64,000 bases of DNA from Burkholderia cenocepacia (GCF_014211915.1 NZ_CP060040.1:2046001-2110000); one strand, 5' to 3'; shown: positions 24,382 through 34,727, counted from the first letter of the stretch. Notes: a model not told the origin generated them from the letters alone. A program made the numbers and translations.

Positions 24382-27300
24382 ATGACTGAACCACTTGCCT
24401 CCGCGGCGCTGCAAACGATCGAGCTGAACGTCGACGGCATGCATTGCGGCGGCTGCACGGGCCGCGTGCAGCGCGCGCTGGCCGCCGTGCCGGGCGTCGT
24501 CGATGCGGCGGTCGATCTGGATGCGCATACGGCGACGGTCACCGCGCAGGAAACCGTCGCGCCGGATCAGCTCGTGAACGCCGTCCATCAGGCCGGCTAT
24601 CGCGCCGCGGTGCGCGACGCGGCCGGCGAAGCCGTCGCGCGCCCGCATGCGGCGCACACGACAGCGGACGCAACGCCGTCTGCGCCGGCTGCCGCCACGA
24701 CGATCGAACTCGATATCGATGGCATGACCTGCGCGTCGTGCGTGTCGCGCGTCGAGAAGGCGCTCGTCAAGGTGCCGGGCGTCACGCGTGCATCGGTCAA
24801 CCTGGCGACCGAACGTGCGACGGTCGACGCGTCGGCCGGCGTTTCGGCCACGCAATTGGCGGATGCCGTGAAGCAGGCCGGCTACGGCGCGACGCCGACG
24901 GCGTCGGACATCGACGTCCCGGCCCTCGCCCCTACCCTGCCCACCGCGCCCGCAAGTATCGAACTCGACATCGACGGGATGACCTGCGCGTCCTGCGTGT
25001 CGCGCGTCGAGAAGGCGCTCGCGAAGGTGCCGGGCGTCACGCGTGCATCGGTCAACCTCGCAACCGAACGCGCGACGGTCGACGCATCGGACGACGTATC
25101 CGCCGCCCAGCTTGTCGATGCGGTGAAACAGGCCGGCTACGGCGCGACACCGACTGCCGTCGCCGCGCCGTCCGCCACGCCCGCTTCCGCCGACGTCGAA
25201 CTCGACATCAGCGGCATGACCTGCGCGTCCTGCGCCGGCCGCGTCGAAAAAGCGCTGGCCGCCGTGCCGGGCGTCGCCCGGGCGACGGTCAATCTCGCGA
25301 CCGAACGCGCGTCGGTGCACGGCGCCGGCGCACTCGACGCCGCCACGCTGATCGCAGCGGTCACCACAGCCGGCTACCGTGCGTCGCTTCCGGCCGCGTC
25401 ATCCGCCAGCGCACCGGCCGGCGCCGACTTACAGCCGGCCAGCCCCGCGCAGGACCCCGACGCCCGCAAGCGCCGCGAAGCGATTCGCGAACGCACCCTC
25501 GTGATCGGCGCCGCCATGCTGAGCGCGCCGCTCGTCGCGCCGATGCTCGCCGCACCGTTCGGTATCGACCTGATGCTGCCCGGCTGGCTTCAGTTGGTGC
25601 TCGCGTCGATCGTGCAATTCGGCTTCGGCGCGCGCTTCTACCGGGCGGCCTGGCATGCGGTGAAGGCACGCACCGGCAACATGGACCTGCTCGTCGCGCT
25701 CGGCACGTCGGCCGCGTACGGGCTGAGCCTGTGGATGCTGCTGCGCGATCCCGCGCATCCCGGTCATCTGTATTTCGAAGCGTCGGCCGTCATCGTCACG
25801 CTCGTGCGCTTCGGCAAGTGGCTCGAATCGCGCGCGAAGCGCCAGACCACCGAGGCGATCCGCGCGCTGAACGCGCTGCGCCCCGACCGCGCGCGCGTCG
25901 TCGAGCACGGCGTGGAACGCGACGTGCCGCTGTCGCAGGTGCGCGTCGGCACGCGCGTCGGCATCCGGCCCGGCGAGCGCGTGCCCGTCGACGGACGGAT
26001 CGTGTCGGGCCGCTCGCACATCGACGAATCGCTGATCACCGGCGAAAGCCTGCCCGTGCCGAAGGACGATGGCGACGCCGTCACGGCCGGCTCGATCAAC
26101 GGCGAAGGCGCGCTCGTCGTCGAAACCACCGCGATCGGCGCGGAGACGACGCTCGCGCGCATCATCCGCCTCGTCGAATCCGCACAGGCCGAGAAGGCGC
26201 CGATCCAGCGGCTCGTCGATCGCGTCAGCGAGGTGTTCGTGCCGGCGATCCTCGGCATCGCCGTGCTGACGCTCGTCGGCTGGCTGATCGCCGGCGCCGG
26301 GACGGAAACCGCGATCCTCAACGCGGTCGCGGTGCTCGTGATCGCGTGCCCGTGCGCGCTCGGTCTCGCGACGCCCGCCGCGATCATGGCCGGCACGGGC
26401 GTCGCGGCCCGGCACGGCGTGCTGATCAAGGACGCGCAGGCGCTCGAGCTCGCGCAACGCACGACCGTGATCGCGTTCGACAAGACCGGCACGCTGACCG
26501 AAGGCAAGCCGTCCGTGACGGCGTTCGACGCCGTCGGCGTGCCGCGCGCCGAAGCGCTCGCGCTCGCGGCGGCCGTGCAGCGGCAGAGCGACCATCCGCT
26601 CGCGCGTGCGGTGGTCGCCGCGCACGACGCGGACGTGGCCGCACAGGGCGGTGCGGCCGAGTCGGTCGTCGCGACCGATGCGCGCGCGGTGGCCGGGCGC
26701 GGCGTGGAAGCGCACGTCGGCGGGCAACAGCTTGCGCTCGGCAGCACGCGCTGGCGCGACGAACTCGGCATCGCGGTGCCGCCGGCGCTCGATGCGCATG
26801 CGGCGGAACTCGAACGCGCGGGCAACACGATCTCGTGGCTGATGCGTGCCGATACGCCGCGCGCGGTGCTCGCGCTGATCGCCTTCGGCGACACCGTGAA
26901 GCCGGGCGCCCGCGACGCGATCGCGGCGCTGTCAGCGCGCGGCGTCGCGAGCGCGCTCGTGACGGGCGACAACCGCGGCAGCGCGGCGGCCGTCGCGGCG
27001 GCGCTCGGCATCGGCGAAGTGCACGCGCAGGTGCTGCCCGACGACAAGGCACGGGTCGTCGCCGAGCTGAAGCGCACGCACGGCGGAATCGTCGCGATGG
27101 TCGGCGACGGGATCAACGATGCGCCCGCGCTCGCCGCGGCGGACGTCGGCATCGCGATGGCGACCGGCACCGACGTCGCGATGCACACGGCCGGCATCAC
27201 GCTGATGCGCGGCGACCCGGCGCTCGTCGCCGACGCGATCGACATTTCCAAACGCACGTACCGCAAGATCCAGCAGAACCTGTTCTGGGCGTTCGTGTAC

Positions 27301-27435
27301 AACCTGGTCGGCGTGCCGCTCGCGGCGCTCGGCTTGCTGAATCCGGTGATCGCGGGCGCGGCGATGGCGTTTTCGAGCGTCAGCGTCGTGACCAACGCGT
27401 TGCTGCTGCGGAGATGGAAAGGCCGCGCGCGTTGA
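24382..27435 (+). CDS. copA: copper-translocating P1B-type ATPase with four N-terminal HMA domains
   Basis: 1017 residues. Four heavy-metal-associated domains have CxxC pairs at Cys22/25 (MHCGGC), Cys117/120, Cys202/205 and Cys281/284 (MTCASC). The second and third are nearly identical, suggesting a recent internal duplication. Eight membrane helices follow. The Cys-Pro-Cys ion site is near 656-658 ([11 protein letters not shown]), TGES marks the actuator, D700 in FDKTGT is phosphorylated, SDHPLA binds ATP, and GDGINDAP closes the site. Exports Cu(I) from the cytoplasm. A GGGGAA ribosome-binding site and a CueR-type promoter precede it. Most bacterial CopA have one or two HMA domains. Confidence 0.94.
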   Translation: MTEPLASAALQTIELNVDGMHCGGCTGRVQRALAAVPGVVDAAVDLDAHTATVTAQETVAPDQLVNAVHQAGYRAAVRDAAGEAVARPHAAHTTADATPSAPAAATTIELDIDGMTCASCVSRVEKALVKVPGVTRASVNLATERATVDASAGVSATQLADAVKQAGYGATPTASDIDVPALAPTLPTAPASIELDIDGMTCASCVSRVEKALAKVPGVTRASVNLATERATVDASDDVSAAQLVDAVKQAGYGATPTAVAAPSATPASADVELDISGMTCASCAGRVEKALAAVPGVARATVNLATERASVHGAGALDAATLIAAVTTAGYRASLPAASSASAPAGADLQPASPAQDPDARKRREAIRERTLVIGAAMLSAPLVAPMLAAPFGIDLMLPGWLQLVLASIVQFGFGARFYRAAWHAVKARTGNMDLLVALGTSAAYGLSLWMLLRDPAHPGHLYFEASAVIVTLVRFGKWLESRAKRQTTEAIRALNALRPDRARVVEHGVERDVPLSQVRVGTRVGIRPGERVPVDGRIVSGRSHIDESLITGESLPVPKDDGDAVTAGSINGEGALVVETTAIGAETTLARIIRLVESAQAEKAPIQRLVDRVSEVFVPAILGIAVLTLVGWLIAGAGTETAILNAVAVLVIACPCALGLATPAAIMAGTGVAARHGVLIKDAQALELAQRTTVIAFDKTGTLTEGKPSVTAFDAVGVPRAEALALAAAVQRQSDHPLARAVVAAHDADVAAQGGAAESVVATDARAVAGRGVEAHVGGQQLALGSTRWRDELGIAVPPALDAHAAELERAGNTISWLMRADTPRAVLALIAFGDTVKPGARDAIAALSARGVASALVTGDNRGSAAAVAAALGIGEVHAQVLPDDKARVVAELKRTHGGIVAMVGDGINDAPALAAADVGIAMATGTDVAMHTAGITLMRGDPALVADAIDISKRTYRKIQQNLFWAFVYNLVGVPLAALGLLNPVIAGAAMAFSSVSVVTNALLLRRWKGRAR

Positions 27436-27466
27436 TGCGGCGGGCGGTGAAGGCGGGATAGCCGTT

Positions 27467-27584
<118 letters not shown>

Positions 27585-27628
27585 CGCCGAATCGCAACCC
27601 CATGACGATGCATCGCGAGCCGGCGGAT

Positions 27629-28108
27629 TCAGTCCGACACGACCGGTTTGATCAACGTCGTGGTGATCGGCACGAAGCCGCATGAGCGATACAGCGCACG
27701 CGCCGCCGCGTTGTGATTGAACACCGACAGCCCGATCTCGGTGACGCCGTAGCGACGCGCCTCGGCGTCGAGCGCATCGAGCGCGCGCGTGGCCCAGCCC
27801 TGGCGGCGCCGGGACGGGACGATGTCGAGGTCGTAGATGAACAGCGTGCGGTTCGGCCCTTCGGGGACGATCGCGTACCAGAGGTCGCCCACCGTGTCGC
27901 CGCTGGCGCCGTCGATGAGCGTGACGAGGGTCTGGCCGGCGGTCAGCAGGCCGTCGGGCAGCAGCGTGTCGAAACAGGCGCGTGCACGATCGGCTGCGTC
28001 TTCGACAGCATTTTGCCCGGAGGAAACGAGATCGATCGCGTAGCCGTGGATGGCTCGCGTGCGGTACGCGTGGAATTCGCCGGCCGTCATCGGCCGCATC
28101 TGCAGCAT
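27629..28108 (-). CDS. GNAT family N-acetyltransferase
   Basis: 159 residues. LFIYDLDIVPSRRRQGWATRALDALDAEARRYG contains the acetyl-CoA-binding motif A (RRRQGWA, an R/QxxGxG/A variant), and NHNAAARALYRSCGFVPITTTLIKP is motif B with the typical GF strand. It acetylates an unknown small molecule or protein. It is convergent with copA, across a tandem-repeat tract, and has a second repeat tract upstream of its start. Confidence 0.88.
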   Translation of the reverse strand: MLQMRPMTAGEFHAYRTRAIHGYAIDLVSSGQNAVEDAADRARACFDTLLPDGLLTAGQTLVTLIDGASGDTVGDLWYAIVPEGPNRTLFIYDLDIVPSRRRQGWATRALDALDAEARRYGVTEIGLSVFNHNAAARALYRSCGFVPITTTLIKPVVSD

Positions 28109-28215
28109 GGCCCGGTCGCCGTGAACGGAATCGGACTTCCAGTGTAGCGGGACAGTCGCACCGGCGCGCGAGGCGGCGGCGGAAAACGGGCGAGCAGGTA
28201 CGGCGGACGCCGCGC

Positions 28216-28335
28216 CGAATCAGCGAATCAGCGAATCAGCGAATCAGCGAATCAGCGAATCAGCGAATCAGCGAATCAACGAATCAACGAATCAACGAAT
28301 CAACGAATCAACGAATCAGCGAATCAACGAATCAA
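28216..28335. repeat. fifteen copies of an 8-bp tandem repeat
   Basis: Fifteen perfectly phased octamers, CGAATCAG (eight copies) or CGAATCAA (seven copies), with no other variation. The last unit contains the stop codon of the DUF3563 gene, so the array forms the start of that gene's 3' region. It is not coding: the unit length is not a multiple of three, and the open frame across it is repetitive and belongs to no gene. Confidence 0.95.
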
Positions 28336-28487
28336 CGACGGTACAGGACGATCGGCACCAGGTTTGCACGGCGCACGCGCTCGGCTTCGGCGTGACGTGC
28401 GGCGTACGAGTAGTCGGCGTCGAGCGGCAGGTGCGGGGACACGAACAGGTCGTCGATTTTTTGCAGCAAGGCGAAGATGAAGCTCAT
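28332..28487 (-). CDS. DUF3563 family small protein
   Basis: 51 residues, MSFIFALLQKIDDLFVSPHL, then PLDADYSYAARHAEAERVRR and the end ANLVPIVLYRR. This is the pattern of DUF3563 proteins, found throughout Burkholderia, of unknown function. The N-terminal hydrophobic helix may associate with a membrane. A CAGGAG ribosome-binding site precedes the ATG by 5-6 bases. Upstream are two copies of AGGGTTTTCCCT with a plausible -10 (TAGAAT) between them. The stop codon lies within a tandem octamer array. Confidence 0.82.
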   Translation of the reverse strand: MSFIFALLQKIDDLFVSPHLPLDADYSYAARHAEAERVRRANLVPIVLYRR

Positions 28488-28511
28488 GTGAGACTCCTGA
28501 CAGATGTAGCT

Positions 28512-28553
28512 AGGGTTTTCCCTTAGATGACCTCCATTCTAAGGGTTTTCCCT
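28512..28553 (-). promoter_or_regulatory. two AGGGTTTTCCCT palindromes flanking a -10-like element
   Basis: Identical 12-bp dyads at 28512-28523 and 28542-28553 have starts exactly 30 bp apart, with TAGAAT on the minus strand between them. They lie 25-66 bp before the DUF3563 start. The same dyad occurs at 17762 before another small gene. This looks like a repressor or activator binding pair placed on one face of the helix. Confidence 0.6.
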
Positions 28554-28661
28554 GAACTCTGCCAGCGGACTGCATCGGTTTGCCGCACCCGCGCGACAGC
28601 CGATCGCCGGCGGGAAACGGCGATCCTTGCTGCGTCGGGCTGTCAGGATAGGGTCGAAACG

Positions 28662-30068
28662 TTAGCGGGTGCGACGAACCCGCTTCGCGACGGCCGCCTC
28701 GCGGTTTGCGCTGCGCTGAAGCCGGTCGACTTGCGACAGGAGCGCTTCGTGGTGCTCCTCGAGCGTCATCAGCGTGGCCTGCTGCGTCGACAGATCGGCC
28801 GCGAGGCGATCGATCCGTTGCTGCTTGGTGGCCACGTCCTGCTTCAGGTGCGCGATCTGCCGCGTTTGCAGCACCAGCGCGACGAGCCCTACCAGCACGA
28901 CGACGGCCAGCGCCAGCAGCAGCCGGTTGACGCGGCGCATCTCGCGATCGGCCGACCGCGTCAGGCCGTCCACGTCGGACTGCAGCGCGGCGAGCCGGTC
29001 GGTCAGCGGGCGCAGGTGCGTGTCCGGATCGAAGACCGGCGCGAGCGGTTGCGGGCGCTCCGACGAGGGCTTGGTGACGAACGAGGCGGCGGATACCGCC
29101 GGCTGCGCAACCGGCGACGGCGAAGCGTCGGGCTGCGGGGTCGTGTCGCGGGGCTTCGCGGAAGGTGTGGCGATTGCCGGTTCGAGCGGCCGCACCGACT
29201 GTGCCGACTGTGCCGACTGTGCCGACTGGGTCGGCTGTGCCGGCGTCTGCGGCTCGACCGGCACGGCGACGACCAGCGGCGGGTTCGAGTCAACCGCTTC
29301 CGGCTTCGAATCGACGCTCGTCGCAACTGCTACGGTTGGCGTCGTCGCCGCTTCATTGCCCCCGGCAGCCGCCCGACGCTTGCCGCCCGACGACGAGCGA
29401 CGCTCTTTCACCGCATCCCCCGAAGATTTCCCTTCGCGGGATTTGACGACCGCCGCGTCGACGACAGGCTTCGCAACTTCTCCATTTGCCGCTTGCGACT
29501 CCGCCGCCTGCGCCGCAGCGCCATCGTCGGCTTCCAGCTTCGTCTCCGCGTTCGCGGCGCGGTCGACCGCGGGCACGTCGATCTGCGTTACGCCGCCATC
29601 GACCGCTGGCAAATCGGCGGCCTTCGTTGCAAGCTCCTCTGCCGATGCGCCGTCGACGTTCGCGGCCACATCGCCTTCAGGTGTCGAAACGGAAACGGCC
29701 TCGACCGCCCCATCCTGCGCCGCCGTACCTTCAGCTTCCGCACGCGTTGCCGCCGCCGCATCCGCCAGCGGGATAAACCCGTCCAGCGTAGCCTGTCGCC
29801 CGTCATCGGCACCGGCCGCCGCCTCGGCTTCCCCGAGCCCTTCCTCGCGCGCCGTCACCGGCACGCGCTCGCCCGGCTCCAGCACCGGATCGCCGAACAG
29901 GTCGAGCGTCCGTTCGTCGCGCGGCGCGTCGCCGGCCGGTGCGCTGCCGGACCGCGCCGTCGCCTTGGCGGACGTGCTGCCTGCGGCAGCGGCCGAGCGC
30001 GGGCGCGAACGGGCCGACGAACGGGTGGGACGGGAGCGGGAACGAGGCGTGGAAACGGATTCGGTCAT
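28662..30068 (-). CDS. membrane-anchored coiled-coil hypothetical protein
   Basis: 468 residues, no family recognised. Residues 1-330 are low complexity: an Arg/Ser-rich start (TPRSRSRPTRSSARSRPRS), acidic Ala-rich middle, and a SAQ triplet repeat (four 9-bp DNA units near 29201-29236). Residues 350-380 are helical (LTDRLAALQSDVDGLTRSADREMRR), followed by one transmembrane helix (LLLALAVVVLVGLVALVLQ) and a C-terminal coiled coil (TKQQRIDRLAADLSTQQATL). A disordered cytoplasmic N-terminus with an anchored coiled coil suggests a scaffold or envelope-linked protein; function unknown. Confidence 0.75.
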   Translation of the reverse strand: MTESVSTPRSRSRPTRSSARSRPRSAAAAGSTSAKATARSGSAPAGDAPRDERTLDLFGDPVLEPGERVPVTAREEGLGEAEAAAGADDGRQATLDGFIPLADAAAATRAEAEGTAAQDGAVEAVSVSTPEGDVAANVDGASAEELATKAADLPAVDGGVTQIDVPAVDRAANAETKLEADDGAAAQAAESQAANGEVAKPVVDAAVVKSREGKSSGDAVKERRSSSGGKRRAAAGGNEAATTPTVAVATSVDSKPEAVDSNPPLVVAVPVEPQTPAQPTQSAQSAQSAQSVRPLEPAIATPSAKPRDTTPQPDASPSPVAQPAVSAASFVTKPSSERPQPLAPVFDPDTHLRPLTDRLAALQSDVDGLTRSADREMRRVNRLLLALAVVVLVGLVALVLQTRQIAHLKQDVATKQQRIDRLAADLSTQQATLMTLEEHHEALLSQVDRLQRSANREAAVAKRVRRTR

Positions 30069-30173
30069 GGAAATCGGATAGCAGGGCCCGCAGACGCGAA
30101 CCCGGATGTCGAACGGAATCGGTGGTCGGCCATTGTCGCACGCCCCGCAACCGAGTCACGCAATCGAGTCACG

Positions 30174-30872
30174 CTATTCGTCGCCCGCCAGCCCGTTCCC
30201 GCCGTCGAAGCGCGTGACGCCCGGCAGCGCGCGCAGCTTGGCGCAGATGGCCTTGTATTCGAGTTCCGACACGCGCGCCAGCGCGATGCGCACCTCGTCC
30301 TGCTCCCCCGTGTCGTCGGCACGCTGCACGATGAACTGCTTCACGCGCGCACTGTCCGGGCCGAGCGCCGCGTGCAGCGAATCGAACGTCAGCGTGCCGC
30401 TCGCGACCGTCAACGCGAGCTGGCGCCGCTGGCGCACCGTGAAATAGCGCCGCTCCAGCGGCTTGATGCCGGCCAGGATGATCAGGATGATGATCGTCGC
30501 GGAAATCGACGCGACATAGAGCCCGCCGCCCACCGCCAGGCCGATCGCGGCGACCGACCACAGGCTCGCGGCCGTCGTCAGCCCGCGCACGATCTCGCCG
30601 CGCAGCAGGATCGAGCCCGCGCCGAGGAAGCCGATGCCCGACACGACCTGCGCGGCGATCCGCGACGGATCGAGCACGACGTGGTCGCTGGTGCCGAGCA
30701 CGTCGGCGAAACCGAACGCCGACACGATCATGATCAGCGTCGAGCCGACGCACACCAGCATGTGCGTGCGCAGGCCGGCCGCCCACGACAGGCGCTCCCG
30801 CTCGAAGCCGATGACGCTGCCGAGCGCCGCCGCGAGAACGAGCCGCATCACGAGTTCCAGGTTGCTGAGCAT
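30174..30872 (-). CDS. MgtC/SapB family membrane protein
   Basis: 232 residues. The N-terminal membrane domain has the MgtC signature: LVLAAALGSVIGFERE, then GLRTHMLVCVGSTLIMI and VSGIGFLGAGSILLRGEIVRGLTTAASLWSVAAIGLAVG. The C-terminal cytoplasmic ACT-like domain spans about residues 150-232. In some pathogens MgtC inhibits the F-ATPase and supports growth at low Mg2+; many paralogues are uncharacterised. No Mg2+ transporter or riboswitch is adjacent. Confidence 0.9.
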   Translation of the reverse strand: MLSNLELVMRLVLAAALGSVIGFERERLSWAAGLRTHMLVCVGSTLIMIVSAFGFADVLGTSDHVVLDPSRIAAQVVSGIGFLGAGSILLRGEIVRGLTTAASLWSVAAIGLAVGGGLYVASISATIIILIILAGIKPLERRYFTVRQRRQLALTVASGTLTFDSLHAALGPDSARVKQFIVQRADDTGEQDEVRIALARVSELEYKAICAKLRALPGVTRFDGGNGLAGDE

Positions 30873-30987
30873 CCGATTTCTCTCCTTTTTTTGGTGCCGG
30901 TCGCGCGGAATGTTTTATCCTTGGCCCCGGCCGCGCCGATTCTCCGGGCCGCGCCGACACGTTTCGATCCAAGCGCTCAACCCCGCC

Positions 30988-32097
30988 ATGTCCGTTTCCG
31001 ACTCCGCTTCCGCCCAGGCCGCCCAGCTGCGCCACCATTTCGCGCACGTCGTCTTGCCGATCTGGCGGGGTTCAGGGTTCGACTCGGCGTTGCAATTGCC
31101 GTTCGAGGCCGTCGATCCGGCCACCCACGCGCCGCTGCCCGTGACCCGTTATCGCGCAATGGCGTGCGCAAGGCAACTCTTCGTGTTCGCGCAGGCCGGC
31201 GACACCGCGCACGCGGCCACGCTGTTCGACGCGCTGTGCCGGCACTTTCGCGACCCGCGCCACGGCGGCTGGATCTACAGCGTCGATGCGCAGGGCGCGC
31301 CGCTCGATACGACCAAGGATCTCTATACGCACGCGTTCATCGTGTTCGCGTGCGCCGCGTGGCATGCGGCGTCGGGCGCCGCCGCCGCGCGCACGGTGGC
31401 CGAGGAAACCGCCGCGCTGATCCAGGACCGCTTCGCGCCGCGCCACGGCGACGCGTTGCTCGATGCCGCGCGCGATGCCGATTTCTCGTCATCCGGCAGC
31501 GGTGCGCTGCAGAATCCGCTGATGCACCTGACCGAAGCGTGGCTCGCGGCCGCCGATGCGTTCGGCGACCCGGCATTCGACGATGCGCTCGCGCGCACCG
31601 CGCAGGCCGTCGAGCGCACGTTCGTCGATGCGGCGACCGGCTGCGTGGCCGAGCTGCCGCTCGGCGCGGCCGACAACCGTTTCGAGCCCGGCCATCAGTT
31701 CGAGTGGTTCTATCTGGTCGATGCGGCCGGTGCGCGGCTCGCGCAGACCGGGCTGCCCGCCGCGCTGTCGCGCGCGTTCGCGTTCGCCGAGCAATACGGC
31801 GTCGATCCGCAGACGGGCGGCGTGTGCGCGGCGCTCGACGCTCGAGGCGCATGCATCGACGGCACGCAGCGGATCTGGGCGCAGACCGAATACCTGCGCG
31901 CGCTCGCGACGCACGGCGGCACGCCGGCCTCCGCGCCGCTCGCACGCCAGATCGAACGGTTCGCCGCGCGCTTCCTGCATCCGCGCGGCTGGTTCGAATG
32001 CAAGACGGCGGACGGACAGGTGTCGCGCGCCGACATGCCGTCGACGACGCCCTATCACCTCGCGACCGCCTACGCGGCGCTGCCGACCGGTTCGTAA
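30988..32097 (+). CDS. N-acylglucosamine 2-epimerase (AGE) family protein
   Basis: 369 residues forming an (alpha/alpha)6 barrel: [28 protein letters not shown], then [33 protein letters not shown] and [12 protein letters not shown] are the conserved AGE/mannose isomerase motifs, including the two catalytic His (LTHAF-like and GHQFEW). Family members isomerise mannose, cellobiose or N-acylglucosamine; the sugar here is unknown. The ATG at 30988 has a weak ribosome-binding site. Its 3' end overlaps the chemoreceptor gene on the other strand by 28 bp. Confidence 0.85.
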   Translation: MSVSDSASAQAAQLRHHFAHVVLPIWRGSGFDSALQLPFEAVDPATHAPLPVTRYRAMACARQLFVFAQAGDTAHAATLFDALCRHFRDPRHGGWIYSVDAQGAPLDTTKDLYTHAFIVFACAAWHAASGAAAARTVAEETAALIQDRFAPRHGDALLDAARDADFSSSGSGALQNPLMHLTEAWLAAADAFGDPAFDDALARTAQAVERTFVDAATGCVAELPLGAADNRFEPGHQFEWFYLVDAAGARLAQTGLPAALSRAFAFAEQYGVDPQTGGVCAALDARGACIDGTQRIWAQTEYLRALATHGGTPASAPLARQIERFAARFLHPRGWFECKTADGQVSRADMPSTTPYHLATAYAALPTGS

Positions 32098-33688
32098 TCC
32101 GTCGCGGCGAACGACGGCGCGCGCGGCCGCCGAGGGCGGCGCGTCCGTCGCCCAGCTCGAACACCGACACCGCCTGCAACAGGTGCGCGGTCTGGTCGTT
32201 CAGCGATGCGGCCGCCGCCGCGACTTCCTCGACCAGCGCCGCGTTCTGCTGCGTGAGCTGATCCATCTGCGTGACGGCCTGGTTCACCTGCTCGATCCCG
32301 ACGCTCTGCTCGACCGACGCCGCCGTGATCTCCGACATCGTCTGCACGACGCGCGTGATCGACGCCGATACCGTGCGCATCGCGTCGCCGGCGCGCTCGA
32401 CGAGCTCCGCGCCACCGTTGATCTGTGCGACCGAATCCTCGATCAGCGCCTTGATCTCCTTCGCCGATTGCGCGCTGCGCTGCGCGAGCGAGCGCACTTC
32501 GCCCGCGACCACCGCGAAACCGCGCCCCTGTTCGCCGGCCCGCGCGGCCTCGACCGCCGCGTTCAGCGCGAGGATGTTGGTCTGGAATGCGATGCCGTCG
32601 ATCACCGAGATGATCTCCGCGATCCGCCCCGAGCTCTGCGCGATGCCGCGCATCCGGTCGATCACGCTGTCGACCACGCCGCCGCCGTGGCTCGTCGCTT
32701 CGAGCGCCGCGTCGGCCAGCGCGCTCGCCGCGCGCGCGCTGTCGGTGTTCTGCCGGACGGTCGCGGTCAATTCCTCCATGCTCGCGGCGGTTTCCTCGAG
32801 CGACGCGGCCTGCGTGCCCGTGCGCGCCGACAGGTCGGCGTTGCCGCCCGCGATCTCGCCCGCGCCCAGGTGGATCGCGTCGGACGCCTGGCGCACCGTG
32901 CGCACGGTGCCCGCGATACTCGTCTGCATCGCGCCGAGGGCGCGCAGCATCCGGTCGATCTCGAACACGCCACCCGCCTGCACGGCTTCGTCGAGACGGC
33001 CCTGCGCGATCCGCTCGAAATGGCGGCCGGCCTGCTCCAGCGGCGCGACGACCGCGCGCCGCGCGGCCGCGTAGATCGCGGCGCTCGCCGCGAGCATCGC
33101 CACCAGCAGCACGATGCCGACCGACTTGAACCACAGCATGCCGCCGTCGATCGTGTCGAGCGCCGCGCGGCTCGACGTGCCGCCATAGTCGGTGAAGCGA
33201 TGCAGTTCGGCGATGTACGCGTCCTGGAAGCCCTGGGTCGGCTGGTCGAGGAACGCCTGGATGTTGTCGGCGTCGAGGAACTGCACGAGTTCGCCCAGCG
33301 CGCCGCGCAGCGCGCGATAGCGCTCGGTGAGCGCCGCGACGCGCGCGCGGTTGGTGTCGTCGACCGCCTGCGCGGTCGTCAGTACGGCGAACGCCTTGTC
33401 CGCTTCCGCGAGCGACGCGCCCGCGTGGCGGATGATGTCCTCGGGCTTCGGCCCGCCGCGCACCATCCGCGTGCCGGCACGCGACAGGTTGATGCGCGCG
33501 TCGAGCAGTTGCTCGGTCGCCCGGCTGGCCGCGTCGACCTGCGCGATCGCGACGTTCGACAGATCGTCGACGCCGCTGCGCGTCGACGTGAGCGCCCAGA
33601 AGCCGAGCGCTTCGATCGCGAACAGGAAGAGACAGAACACGGTCAACACGCCGAGCAGACCCGACGCGAGCTTGATTTTTCCGAACAT
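32070..33688 (-). CDS. methyl-accepting chemotaxis protein with frameshifted C-terminus
   Basis: Transmembrane helix 1 ([21 protein letters not shown]), a Tar-like ligand domain, transmembrane helix 2 near residue 190-212, a HAMP domain ([22 protein letters not shown]) and the signalling hairpin ([20 protein letters not shown]) are intact. Near 32118 the natural tail ([16 protein letters not shown], stop at 32070) lies in another frame; two bases of a GC-dinucleotide run seem to be missing. As written the frame runs on to 31337 antisense to the AGE gene, adding about 240 Arg-rich residues, which is implausible. Could be a true mutation or a sequence error. Confidence 0.8.
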
Positions 33689-33966
33689 GGGGATTCCTGG
33701 AGAGCGGACGATGAGGCAATGCCCCGGCATTAGCGGCATTTCTTCGTCGGACTTTAGGCGGAATGGCCGCCACGCAGGTCAATCGCGCGCGTCGCTCGCG
33801 CATTCGCGTCGAATCGCCCGCAAACGCGGCGATCTTGCGTATTCGACGCAATAATCGCGTCGCATCGCGCCGGGATTTGCACGAAACGCGGACGAATTTC
33901 CTTGCTTATCCGGAGCCCCCTTCCTAGAGTTCAGCGCAAGCAGGCACTCATTTCGAGGGACGTTCG

Positions 33967-34410
33967 ATGACCGACATCACGGACCACGCGCGCGGCGCAT
34001 TGCGCGCGCAACCGTTCAGCATGCTGCTAGGCACGGAGCTGATGCATATCGGCGACAACGAAGTGTCGCTGTGTCTGCCGGTGCGCGAGGAATTGCGGCA
34101 GCAGCACGGTTTCGTGCACGGCGGCGTCATCAGCTATCTCGCGGACAACGCGTTGACGTTCGCCGGCGCGCTCGTGCTCGGCCCGCGCGTGATCACCGCC
34201 GAATACAAGATCAACTACCTGCGGCCGGCCGTGAACGGCACGCTCGTCGCCCGCGCGAAGCTCGTCTACGCGGGCCGGCACCAGGCGACCTGCCAGTGCC
34301 ACGTGTTCGTCATCGACGGCGATCACGAGCGGCTCGTCGCGATCGCGCAAGGCACGATCAACCGCGTCGGCGACGGCAAGATGCCGGATGCGCCGGTGGA
34401 AACGGCGTGA
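33967..34410 (+). CDS. PaaI-type hotdog thioesterase
   Basis: 147 residues with the hotdog fold signature QQHGFVHGGVISYLADNALTFAGAL (the HGG loop and catalytic Asp) and ITAEYKINYLRPAVNGTLVARAKLVYAG. It hydrolyses acyl- or aryl-CoA thioesters, as PaaI does for hydroxyphenylacetyl-CoA. It stands between the chemoreceptor and a broken toxin-antitoxin pair; the nearby CoA-linked catabolic genes at 35-44 kb make a related role possible but unproven. A GAGGGA ribosome-binding site precedes the ATG. Confidence 0.88.
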   Translation: MTDITDHARGALRAQPFSMLLGTELMHIGDNEVSLCLPVREELRQQHGFVHGGVISYLADNALTFAGALVLGPRVITAEYKINYLRPAVNGTLVARAKLVYAGRHQATCQCHVFVIDGDHERLVAIAQGTINRVGDGKMPDAPVETA

Positions 34411-34450
34411 ATGGCCGAGGCCGGGCGTCGATGCCGTGACGCGGGTCGCG

Positions 34451-34727
34451 CTAGCGTTTCATCTCAGCCAGATAGACCGCATCACGCTCGCGGCGGCCCA
34501 CCGCGACCACCAGCACGATGACTTCCGCGTCGCGCACTTCGTAGACGAGGCGATAACCGACACCGCGCAGCTTGATCTTGTAGCGATCCGGGTGGCCATG
34601 CAATTTGGCTGACGGGATACGAGGATGCTCGAGCCGCTCGGCGAGCTTGGCCTTGAATTGATCGCGCACGGTGCGATCGAGCTTCCCCCTTCAATGCAGG
34701 CTCGAGAAAGGCGAGATCAAAGGCCAT
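34451..34727 (-). pseudogene. RelE/ParE-family toxin gene with an internal frameshift
   Basis: The first 13 residues (MAFDLAFLEPALK) are in one frame and the remainder (KLDRTVRDQFKAKLAERLEHP to YLAEMKR) in another; together they form a complete RelE toxin of about 90 residues. Relative to the family spacing the break at about 34687-34691 fits a 5-base deletion. The start overlaps the end of the antitoxin gene by 11 bp, as usual for relBE/stbDE pairs. As it stands no functional toxin can be made from the normal start. Confidence 0.8.

Noticed and set aside
28527..32261. 1244-residue plus-strand open frame
   Set aside because: It spans antisense or out-of-frame sequence of three recognised genes and has shadow-type composition.
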